Of a DNA stretch of 64,000 nt, positions 35,177 through 47,100 are shown in pieces (the first letter of the stretch is position 1; every line of letters begins with the position of its first letter). This stretch comes from Pseudomonadota bacterium (GTDB taxonomy: Bacteria; Pseudomonadota; Alphaproteobacteria; Sphingomonadales; Sphingomonadaceae). The stretch is from positions 1 to 64,000 of the forward strand of contig JAEXLC010000342.1 in the NCBI GenBank assembly GCA_023445495.1, written 5' to 3'. The notes beneath the pieces are model-generated. The model saw only the letters and a program-made list of their open reading frames with translations, was not told where the DNA came from and made no database searches. The position numbers and the translations under genes are program-made.

Positions 35177-38100
35177 ATGATCGATCGTGGCAACGGCGCG
35201 GCGGCGCTGGAGCGTGGCCTTTCGTGCGCTCGTGGGCGTTTCGTGCGCAAGGCCCTCCTCGCGTCGACGGCCCTGGTCGCAGCCTCCTTCGCCACCCCCG
35301 CCATGGCCCAGGTCGTCGGCAATCTCGTCGTCGACCAGGCGGTGCCCGTCACGGCACCTATCGGCATTGACGCCGAGGCGACCGGCAACGTCACCGTTAC
35401 CGCCCGCGCCACGATCGATAGCAGTTCGGTGGCCACCGGCACCGGCATCTTCGCGCGCGCCGGCGGTTCGGTCGACATCACCACCTCGGGAATCATCGGG
35501 CTCGGCACCTATTTCTCGGTCGGTATCGATGCAGCGGGTTCGGCCGCGGGTACCAACCGGATCACGATCGGAGCGCATCTGCGCGGGGACGGCGGCGTGG
35601 TCACCGGCACCGGCGGCTTCCTGACGACCGTGCAGGCCAGCGGCGAGATCAACGCCATGAGCACGACCGGCTACGGCGTTCGCGACAGCGGCGGCGGCTC
35701 GGTGGTCAATCTAGGCAACATCTATTCGCGCGGCATCGGCATCGGCCTGACCGCCGGCGGTTCGATCAGCAACAGTTCGACGGTGACCGGCGTCACCGGA
35801 GTCTCCGCCAGCCAGCCAATCGCGCTCACGAACAGCGGCGTCATCACCGGCGGATCCGGGGTGGGTGTGCCGACAACCGGGGCGGCGGTCGCCTCGGCGG
35901 GCGGTACGATCGGTAACAGCGGCACGCTGATCGGCTATTGGGGCGTCTACAATGTCGGTGGCGCGCTCACCGTGACGAATTTGGTCGCCGGGGCGGTCCG
36001 CGGTCGCACCGATGCGATCAACATCCAGCCGACCTCGGGATCGGCAACGATCAACAACAGCGGCACCATCGAAACGACCGGCGAGGCCGGCTCGGCCGCC
36101 GGGATATATATCGACGCGACCGGCAATCATGTCGTCACCAATAGCGGCACCATCGCGGGCGGCACCGATGCCAATAACGGCTACGGCATCGCGATCGAAA
36201 ACGGCAACCTCGTCGTCAACAACCAGGCCGGCGGCGTAATCCGCGGCACCGCTGGCGCGATGCGGCTGAGCGCTTGGGGCAACCAGGTCGTCAACCTCGA
36301 ACAGGGCTCGTTGACGCAGGGAGATATTGTCGGCGACGATATCGGCACCCGCACGGTGACCGTCGCCGGCACGCTGGCCGGCAATTACGACGCGAGCGTC
36401 GGCAACGGCGTCGATACCGTGACGCTGAGTGCCACCGGCCGGATCGAAGGCAATGTCTCGCTGGGCGCGGGCGACGACTATTTCTACTTCGGCGGCGGCG
36501 CCTATACCGGCACGATCGACGGCGGTGCCGGTACCAACAGTTTCACGGTCGACCTCGGCGCCGCGGCGATGCAGGTGGTGGATCAGTCGACAGTTACCAA
36601 CGTCACCGGATATCGGCTGAACAGCGGTACGCTCGTCCTGACCGGATCACGGACCTCGGGCCTGGGCTGGACGGTCGATGGCGGGGCTGACTCGAAGCTG
36701 TGGGTGCACGGCGTGCTCAACGGCACGAGCTGGGGCGCACGGCTGCTTGGCGCGAGCACGGTGACCATTGACCCTGGCGCCACCCTCAGTTCCTCCGCGA
36801 ACGCCGTGACTTCGACAGCGACCGGTGTCCGCGTGGAGAATTCGGGCACGGTTACCGCGGGGTCGACTTATTCCGCGATCAAGTTCAGCGGCGGCACCGT
36901 CCTCAACTGGGGCTCGATCGCCAACACCGCGGGCGGCTCGGTCACGTTAGAGGCGCACGGCGTCCAGGCGACCGGCGACACGCTCAACCTCACCAACAAC
37001 GCCGGCGCAACGGTCATCGGCCATTGGGATGCGGTGCGTGCGCAGAGCTCCGCCTATATCACCAATGCCGGATTGCTGCGCGGCGAGCGGTTCGCGGGCA
37101 TCGAAGTCAACGGCACCTACAGCCTCGCAAACAATACCGGTGGCCGGGTCTATGGGGCGACCGGCGAAGGATCGGGGCTCCTCGTAAACAGCGGCGCCGG
37201 CACCGTCACCAACGCGGCCGGGGCGGTGATCGTGGGCGCCGGCGAATATGGGATCTGGAACCGGGGTTCCGGCCTGCTCACCGTTGTCAACGCGGGCACG
37301 ATCGGCTCGGGCTTGCTGGACGGCTCCAACAACTTCCAGTCCGGTGCCGGCAAGGGCGGCATCTGGAGCACCACGGCGAATATCATCAATGCCGGGCTGA
37401 TCGACGGTGCGTCCGCGGGCATCGTTACAAGCGGCGCGCTGACCCTGCAGAACACCGGCATCATTCGGGGCGAGGGCAATCTCTCGAGCGCACCGATGGA
37501 CGGCGTCAATGCGGGCGGCACGCTGACGCTCGTCAACGGTGGTTCGATCCTGCAGCCGGGTGCACGCGCCGTCTATGCCGCCGGAAGCGGCTCGATCGTA
37601 ACCAACGGAGCCGCCGGGGTGCTCAGCGGCGGATCGGGCGCGGCCATCGAACTTGGCGCAGGCGGCCAGGTTCGGAACTATGGGAGCGCCACCAGCACGA
37701 GCGGCAAGGGGATCGTCACCGCCGGGAGCGCCGCGACGACCATCCAGCTCTTTGCAGGCTCGGTGACCGGCAGCGTCACGACCGGTTCCGGCAACGATAC
37801 GCTTTCGCTCTACACCGGGCGCGGCACCGGCAGTGCTGCAATCGTCGATAGTGCTAGCGGTATCACGCTTCAGAATGCGGGTGCCGGGGCCGCGGCAATG
37901 GTCGGCGCGATCGATCTCGGCGGCGGTTCGAACAATCTCTACCTGCGCGGCGGCGGCGACGGGACCGCGGCGAACGGGGCGGCAGGCACGCTGTCGCTTG
38001 CATCCGTGACCAATGTCGCGATCCTCACCAAATATGACAGCGGCAGCTGGACGCTGACCGGCACTCCGGTGAACCCGTTCATGTCGATAACCGGGGGCGA

Positions 38101-41100
38101 TGGCAGCGCCGCCGGGACGCTCGTCTTCGACCTTAGCGGTTATCAGGGCGTCGTCACCGCCAATGGTTCGACACTGCGGGCGATCCGCGCAGGCGGCTTC
38201 GGGACGGGTACCCTCTACGCCCTCGATCCCACGCTCCAATATGGCGCGACTGGCACGTATTCGAACCAGATCATGCTCATGTCGACCGATCCGGTCGGCG
38301 ACCCCACCCGTATCCAGGCCGATGTCGGCGTAAGCGCGACTCTGACCGGGCTGATCGCCGAAGTTGGCTCGTCTCAACCTGTTGTTTTCGATGGCGCCGG
38401 CACGGTGATCCTCACCAATGGCGCCAACAACTGGACCGGCCTGACGACGATCAGCAACGGGACCGTGGTCGAGTCCAACACCGCCAGCGCGCTTGGCAGC
38501 GGCGGCGTGGTGGTGAATGCAGGCGCTGTTCTCCGGTTCGACAACCAGACCGGCGGCGGTCTCAGCATCGAGGCGGGCAGCTATACGGGCGCCGGCACAA
38601 TCCGCTTCACCGGCAATTCTCCCTCCGCCACGACGATATTGGGCAATGCCGGTAATGTGACGTTCGCGCTCGGCTCGGGTGGTCTGATCGACGTCCAGAG
38701 CGGCACCGTGGCGGGCAGCGCATCGGGCCAGGGCTTCTGGACCGGCAATCTCGCCGATCTCAACGTCGCATCGGGCGCAACTTTCGACGGGGTCGAAGGC
38801 AATATCCGGATCGACGCGTTGACCGGTGCGGGTACGGTTCGAAACGGCTATTTCGGGCAGGGCAGTCTCACGCTCGGCGTCGACAACGGCAGCGGCACGT
38901 TCAGCGGCGCGCTAGCCGACAGCACCAACCCCAACAGCCCGCTCATTCTCGTCAAGATGGGGATGGGCACGCAGACGCTCTCCGGTATCAACAGCTATAC
39001 CGGCTCCACCACCATTTCGGGCGGCACGCTGGCGCTGAGCGGCAATGGCGCGATCACCACCTCCTCGGGGGTAGCGGTGGCGAGCGGTGCAACTTTCGAT
39101 ATCTCCGGGCGCAGCATAGGGACGAGCGTCGCCTCGTTGACCGGCGCTGGCGCCGTTGTGCTCGGCGGCAATGCGCTGACGCTCACCCAGCAAAGCGGGA
39201 GCTTTGGCGGTACCGTGTCGGGCTCGGGCGCGCTCGTGGTCAACGCGGCAACGGGCGTGACGCCGGTCTTTTCGGGCAGCTTCACCAATACGGCCGGCCT
39301 CGCCATGGCGGCGGGCGACCTGACGCTGTCGGGCTCGGTATCGAATAACCACGCGCCCGGCGCGGTGATGATCACCGCTGCCGGCGAGACCCTTGGCATC
39401 ACCTCCAGCGGCAGCGTCACTTCGACCGCGACGAGCGGCACCAATGTCGCGGCCGTCTATGCCTATGTCGATGCAGTGGTGAACAACGCTGGCACCATCA
39501 CCAGCGGCGGCTTCGCCGGGGGGGGCAATGGCAGTCATGGCATCTATGGCGCGGCCGCTCTCACGATCACCAACAGCGGCAATATCTACGGCGTGGCCGC
39601 CGGCTCGGGCTCGACCGTCCGCAACAACGGTGTTTTCGCTTCCAACGCCTCGACGCTGAACAACAGCGGTACGATCCTGGGTGGCTGGGACGGCGCGTTC
39701 CTTGCCGGTGGCGGCACTGTGACCAATAGCGGGACGTTGCAGGGCAACGTCTTCGCCGGCCTCGAACTCGGTGGCACCTCGACCGTCACGAACCAGTCGG
39801 GCGGCCTGATTAACGGCATCGGCGGCTCTTCGGGCGGCGTGTTGCTGAACGGCGGCACGATCAACCTGGCCAATGAGAGCGCCGCGACGATCCGCGGCGA
39901 GGGCGACGCTGGCGTCTCCGCGCGCGGCAACGCGGCGCTTGTCCTTGCCAACGCCGGCATGATCCAGGGCGTCGGCACCGCTTATGGCGTGCGCAACGTG
40001 GGAACCGGAGCACTGACGGTCACCAATACCGGCACCATCACCGGCGTCGGCACAGCGATCAGCGCGGCCGGCCAGGCGACCGTGACCAACTCGGGAACCA
40101 TCAACGGCAATATCGCTTTCGCCGGAGGCAACGACACGGTGACGCTGAATGGCGGGGCCGTGAACGGTTCGATCTCGCTCGGCGCCGGCAGCGACGCGGT
40201 ATACTGGAACAGCGGTACCATTTCCGGCACGATCGATGGCGGGACCGGCAATGACGGCTTTTACCTCGATCGCGGCATCGCCACCACGCTCGACCTCGCC
40301 GGTGTCAGCGGCTTCGAGGTACAGGAACTGCGATCGAGCAGCCTGACACTCACTGGCACCCGTTCGGGCCAATATGGCTGGGCGCTGAGCAATGGGACTA
40401 CACTCAACATCGGCATCGCCGGACAGGCCGCGAACTGGGGCACGGTGCTGAGCGCCGTGACGCTGAACGGCGCGAACACCCAGGTCAATATCGGTGCCGG
40501 GAGCAGCGTCACCGCCAGCGCCTGGGGCATCACGGGCAGCGGCGCCAATGCCACGATCCGTAACGAAGGCGTGCTGAGCGTCGGATCGACCTTTGCCGCG
40601 ATCAATCTTAGCGGGGCCGGCGCGCAGTTGACCAATATCGGCGCGATCTCGGTGACCAACCCCTCGGCCAACTACTCGGCCGTCTACATGACCGGCGCCA
40701 ATTCTAGCGTGGTCAACAGCGGCACCATTGCCGGGGTCAGCGCGGGCTCCAACTACAACGCCGCGGTTTATCTCGCCGGTGCCAATAGCACGGTCGACAA
40801 TCAGTCGGGCGGATCGATCACCGGCCAGCGCGGCATCCTGCTGACCGGCATCAATGCCAACGTCACCAACGCCGGATCAATCACTGCCTCGGTCGACAAC
40901 GGCATCACGCTCAATATCGGCGGCACCGTCACCAATTCGGGGTCGATCACTGCCACCGGCACGACAGGCGCGTGGGGCATCCTGATAGGCGGCGGCAGCG
41001 GCAGCGCGAACAATTCCGGCACGATCAATGCTGGCAGCGGCATCTGGCTGGAAGCGCTGGGCTCGGCCTTCACGTCGAACAACAGCGGCACGATCACCGG

Positions 41101-44100
41101 CATCGAATATGGCATCAATGCCCAGAGCGGCGCCCTCGACGCCTTCAACACCAGCAGCATCTCGGCCAGCCAATTTGCCGGCGTACGCCTCGGGGGGGGC
41201 GGCTCGCTCAACAATTCCGGCACCATCGCAGGCGGCGGCAATGCGACGCAGGGCTGGGGTGTCGCTGTTACCGGCGGCGATGCGACGATCATCAACCAGT
41301 CGGGGGGCACGATCACCGGCGGTGCTGCGGGTGCGATCCAACTGGCGGGAAGCGGTGCGATTACAGTCAATCTGGAATCGGGTTCGACCACGACGGGATC
41401 GATCTTCAGCGCCAATGGCGGCAGCCGCGCGGTCAATATCGCCGGGCTGGTGAACGGTAGCTACACCGCCTCGGGCGCTACCGGCAGCGACACGGTGACG
41501 CTGGGCGCCAGCGGATCGATCGGCAGCATCGTGCTCGGCGCGGGCAACGACATGTTCAACTGGAACGGCGGCAGCTTTGCGGCCGCCGACGGCGGCTCGG
41601 GAACCGACGCCTTTGTCGCGACCCTGAGCGGCTCGGCGACGCTCGACCTGCAATCGCTTTCCGGGTTCGAGGCGCACAGCCTGAACGGCGGGGCGCTGAC
41701 GCTTGCGGCCGCGCAGGCATCCGGCGATGGCGGCTGGACGGTGAATGGGGGGAGCCTCACCCTCTCCGACACCGCGCAGGTGCTGGTGAGCGGTACGGCA
41801 GCGACGCTCGCCACCAGTGGCACCAGCCTCACCGTGGCCGACGGCGCTTCTTTGGTCGGCTATGACGGCTATGGCGCGACCGCGACCGCCGGGACCAGCA
41901 TCACCAATGCCGGACTCATCCGCTCGACGGGCACCGGCTTTGCCGGGGTGCTCGCCAATGGCGGCACGATCGACAATCAGGCGGCCGGCCTGATCGCGGC
42001 CGCGGGCAACGGCATCACGCTCCAGACGGGTATGAGCACGCTCACCAATGCCGGCATCATCGTCGGCCAGACCCATGGCGTGTACGGCGCAGGCGCTGCG
42101 CAGGCACTGATCAATTCCGGCGTGATCGCGACCGGGCAGGCGACCGATGCCACCACGCAGCTGTCCCAGATCCAGCGCGACGGCAGCGGCGATGGTGTCC
42201 TGTTCCTCGCCGGCGGCTCGGTCACAAACCAGGCTGGCGGCTTCATCGTCGGCAATGGGAGCGGCGTCAGCATATCCGGCGGCACCGCCTCGCTGCTCAA
42301 CGCCGGCACGATCGAAGGCGGCACCGGCTGGGGCGTATCGCTCACCGCCGGCAGCGGCGTCTCGGAGCTCACCAATCAGGCGGGCGGGCGGATTGCCGGC
42401 GGGAATGCCGGCGCGATCCTGCTGGCCGGCGACGGCGGCCTGAATGTCGTGCTAGCGGCCAACTCGGTCACCACCGGCAATATCGTCAGCTCCGGCGCGG
42501 GCGCGCGCACGCTCGACATCTCCGGGACGCTGGACGGCGGTTATGACGCTTCGGCGGGAGCGGGCAGGGACGTAGTCACGCTGCGCGCGGGCGGTTCGCT
42601 AGGCTCCGCCCATCTCGGCGCCGGCGACGACCGCTTCATCTATGTTGGCGGCAGCATCGGCGGGATGATTGACGGCGGCGCCGGCTATGACACGCTGTTC
42701 GCCGATTTTGGTGCCGGCAATAGCGGCTCGGTGAGCCTCGCCAGCTTTACCCAGTTCGAAGGTTTCGGCGTCCTTTCCGGCAATGTCACGCTGACTGGCA
42801 CCAGCAACGCGCCGGATGCCGACATCTTCGCCGGCAACGGCGCGGGCACGGGCGGCACGGTCATGTTCGACGGCACGACCGGCCTCACCGGGGACATCTA
42901 TGTCAACGGCGGCTCGATCGTCGCCAACACGGCGGGCGCGTTCGGCTCGGGCACGATCCACATGATCGACCCGACGGCGACTTTCGGTGCCACCGGCACC
43001 TATGGCAACAACATCTCGCTGGAGGTCGTCTCCCCGTCCTCAGCGGATCCGGCGACGCTCAACACGACCGCCGGGGTTATCGCGACCCTCACCGGCGCGA
43101 TCACCGCCGGCACCGGTGCCGGGGTCGATCCGAACCAGGACCTGGTGATCGGCGGCCAGGGCACGATCGTCCTGACCAACACCGCCAACGACTGGACCGG
43201 CAACACCACGATCAATACCGGGGCCAAGCTGCAAGGCGCCAGCGACACGATCTCGGGCGCCTCGATCGTCAACAACGGCTCGCTCATCTATGCGCAGTCG
43301 TACAGCGGCACGGTCTCGCAGAACATCTCCGGCAGCGGCATGGTGGAAGTGCGCGGTCTCTCCGCGGGCAATGCCCTGACCTTCACGGGCACCAACACCA
43401 TCGGTGGCGGGCTGCGGATCAGCGATGCATCGAAGGTCGTGATCGACGGCAGCACCAGCATCCTGCTCCTCGACATGGGCCTGGATGCGAGCCGCCTCGA
43501 CGTTACGGCGAACGGCAGCCTGTCCAGCACTACCCTCTCCGCCGTGAACGGCAATGGTGCCAACCAGAGCGTGTACAACCTCGGCTCGATTTCCAGCACC
43601 GGCAATAGCGGCGTCTATCTGGGCGGCGCCGACTCGCTGCTCGACAATGGCGGCACCATCACCGGTACCCGCGGCGTCTCTGTCGCTGGCGCCAATGCGG
43701 AGGTGACCAACCAGGCAGGCGCCACGATCACCGGCCAGAGCTACAGCGTGTACGTCGACGCCGCAGGCGCGACCCTGGCCAATGCCGGCAGCGTGAGTTC
43801 GAGCAGCAGCCACGGCGTCTATCTCTGGTCGGGCGGTACCGTCGCCAATTCGGGCAGCATCACCGGCGGCACCAATGGCTATGGCATCCGCAGCAACGCG
43901 GCCTCGACGATCACCAACCAGTCTGGCGGCACGATCGGCGGCGGCCTGGGAGCGGTACTCCTCGACAGCGCGGACCTGATCACGATCAACCTGGATTCCG
44001 GCTCGACCACCAACGGCCTGATCGCCTCGAACGGCACCGGCGACCGCGTGGTCAACATCCTCGGCACGCTGAACGGCGGCTATGCCGGCGGCGGCAGCGG

Positions 44101-47100
44101 CATCGACGCGATCACGCTCGATACCGGCGCGACCGTGACGGGCGCGCTGGACGGCGGCGCGGGCAACGACACGCTCGCGCTGATCGGTAGCGGCTCGGCG
44201 ACGCTCGGCGGGGTGCTCAACATCGAAAGCGCGTCCAAGTCGGGCACCGGCACCTGGACGATCGCGGCACCGACGAGCATGGCCTCGTGGACGATCGCCG
44301 ACGGCACGCTGCTGCTCACGGGCGGCAATGCCATCGCCGACACTGCTTCGGTTGCAATGACTGGGGGCACGCTGCAGCTGGGCGCCTCGGAAGCGATCGA
44401 CAGGCTGTCGGGCACCGGCAACGTGGCGCTCGGCGCCAACGCGCTGACCCTGGCCGGCAACGGCACCAACTTCGCGGGTACGATCTCGGGCAACGGCAGC
44501 CTGCTGATCGGCGGCACGGCCACCCTGTCGGGCGCCAATGCCTATGCCGGCCAAACCGTGGTGGCGGGCACGCTGACGCTTGGCGCGTCGAACGTGCTCG
44601 CGGATGCCTCGACCCTGATCGTCCAGACCGGCGGTACGGTCGACCTGGGCGCGAACAGCGACACCGTGGCGGTCGCCGCCATCGGCGGCACGCTGGTTGG
44701 CACCGGCACGCTGACGGCCAGCCAGTATGAGCTGACGGGCGCTACCGTGAATGCCAGTCTGGGCACCGGCACGGTCCTCAACCTCTCGGGCAGCTCGGCG
44801 CTGAACGGCACTGCCGCGGGCGACGTCTCGGTCCAGGGTGGCACGCTGGCCCTCGGCGCGTCGAACCGCCTGGCCGACACAGCCACGGTCACCGTCGCGT
44901 CGGGCGCCACGCTCGACATCGGTGCCTATAGCGACACGGTCGCTCTGCTCGGCCTGAACGGCATCCTAGTTGGCACTGGCACGCTCATCGCTGCCGAGTA
45001 TCGGATGACCGACGCCACTGTGAATGCCAACCTGGGTGCAGGCACTCTGTTCAACCTGGGCGGCACCTCTACGCTGAACGGTAACGCGCTCGGCGGCCTC
45101 GTCGTCCAGGCCGGCACCCTGACCCTGAACGGCACCGCCGGCGGCGACGTCGCGGTCAATGGCGGCACGCTGGCGTTCGGTTCCGCGAACCGCCTGGCCG
45201 ACACCGCCAATGTCGCCGTCGCATCGGGCGCCACGCTCGACATCGGCGCCATCAACGACACGGTCGGCGTACTCGGCCTGAACGGCACGCTGATCGGCAC
45301 CGGGACGCTGACCGCCAGCCAGTATCAGCTGACCGGCGCGACGGTGAACGCCAACCTGGGCGCAGGCACTGTCTTCAACCTGGGCGGTCTCTCCGCACTG
45401 AACGGCAATGCTGCGGGCGGGCTCGTCGTGCAGGCTGGCAGATTGATCCTGAACGGAATCGCCGGCGGTGACATCGCGGTCAATGGCGGCCGGCTGGCAC
45501 TCGGCGCATCGAATCGTCTTTCTGACACCGCCAATGTCGCCATCGCCTCGAGCGCCACGCTCGACATCGCCAGCTTCAACGACACGGTCGGCATGCTCGG
45601 CCTGGCGGGCACGCTCGTCGGCACCGGCACGCTGACCGCCATCCAGTATCAGCTGACCGGCGCGACGGTGGACGCCAACCTGGGTGCAGGCACCGTGTTC
45701 AACCTGGGCGGCATCTCGACGCTGAACGGCACTGCCGCGGGCGACGTCTCGGTCCAGGGTGGCACGCTGGCACTTGGCGCGGCGAATCGCCTGGCCGATA
45801 CCGCCATGGTGACGGTCGCATCGGGCGCCACGTTCGACATCGGCGCCTTTAGCGACACGATCGGCACGCTCGGCTTGAGCGGCACGCTGGCCGGCACCGG
45901 CATGCTCACCGCCGGCCAGTACCAACTGACCGGTGCGACGGTGAACGCCAGCCTGGGCGCCGGCACGGTATTCAATCTGGGCGGCAACTCGGCGCTGAAC
46001 GGCAATGCCGCAGGTGCACTCGTCGTGCAGGCTGGCAGCTTGGCCCTGAACGGCACTACCGCAGGCGATGTCTCGGTGCAGGGCGGCACGCTGGCGCTCG
46101 GCGCGTCGAACCGCCTGGCCGATACCGCCAATGTCGCGGTCGCATCGGGCGCCACGCTCAACCTGGGCGCCTTCAACGACACGATCGGCCTGCTCAGCCT
46201 GAGCGGCACGCTCGCCGGTACCGGCACGCTGACTGCGAGCCAGTATCAGCTCAACGGCGCGACGGTGAACGCCAACCTGGGCGCAGGCAATGTGTTCAAC
46301 CTGGGTGGCACCTCGACGCTGAACGGCACTGCGGCGGGCAATGTCTCGGTCCAGGCCGGCACGCTGGCGCTGGGCGCATCGAACCGGATTGCCGATACTG
46401 CGACGCTGGACATCGGCAGCAACGCAATTTTCAACCTCAACGGGTTCGACGAGACGGTCGGGCTGGTCGGCATCGGCGGCACGCTGGCCGGCACCGGCAC
46501 GCTGACCGCCAGCCAGTATCAGCTGAGCGGCGCGACGGTGAACGCCAATCTGGCCGCCGGCACGCTGTTCCAGGTCGGCGGCATCTCGACGCTGAACGGC
46601 ACCTCGGGGGCCAATTCGGTGATCGTCCAGGCCGGCACGCTCCGCCTCGGCGCGAACGAGCGCCTGGCCAATGGCGCAACGGTCGCGATCAACACCAACG
46701 CGACCTTCGACCTGGCCGGCTACACCGAAACGGTGGGCGGCCTGGCGAACGGCGCCGGTGGCGGCGGCACGCTGGCGCTGGGCGCGGGCAAGCTGATCGT
46801 CTCGGGCACGGGCAATTCGGGCTTCTCGGGCAGCATCACCGGCGCGGGCACGCTGGAGAAGCAGGGCGTCGGCACGCTGACGCTGGCGGGCACCTTCGCC
46901 ACCACTGGCCGCTTCGACGTCTCGGCAGGCACCCTCGCCTTCTCGGGCTCCACCCAGGGCAGCATCCGCGTCCAGGGCGGCACGCTGATCGGCAGCGGCA
47001 CGCTGGCCGGCACGCTGACGGTCAACTCGGGCACCTTCTCGCCGGGCGGCCTCGCCACCGGCGCGCTCGGCGCGATCAACCCGATCGGCAGCTTCACCAC

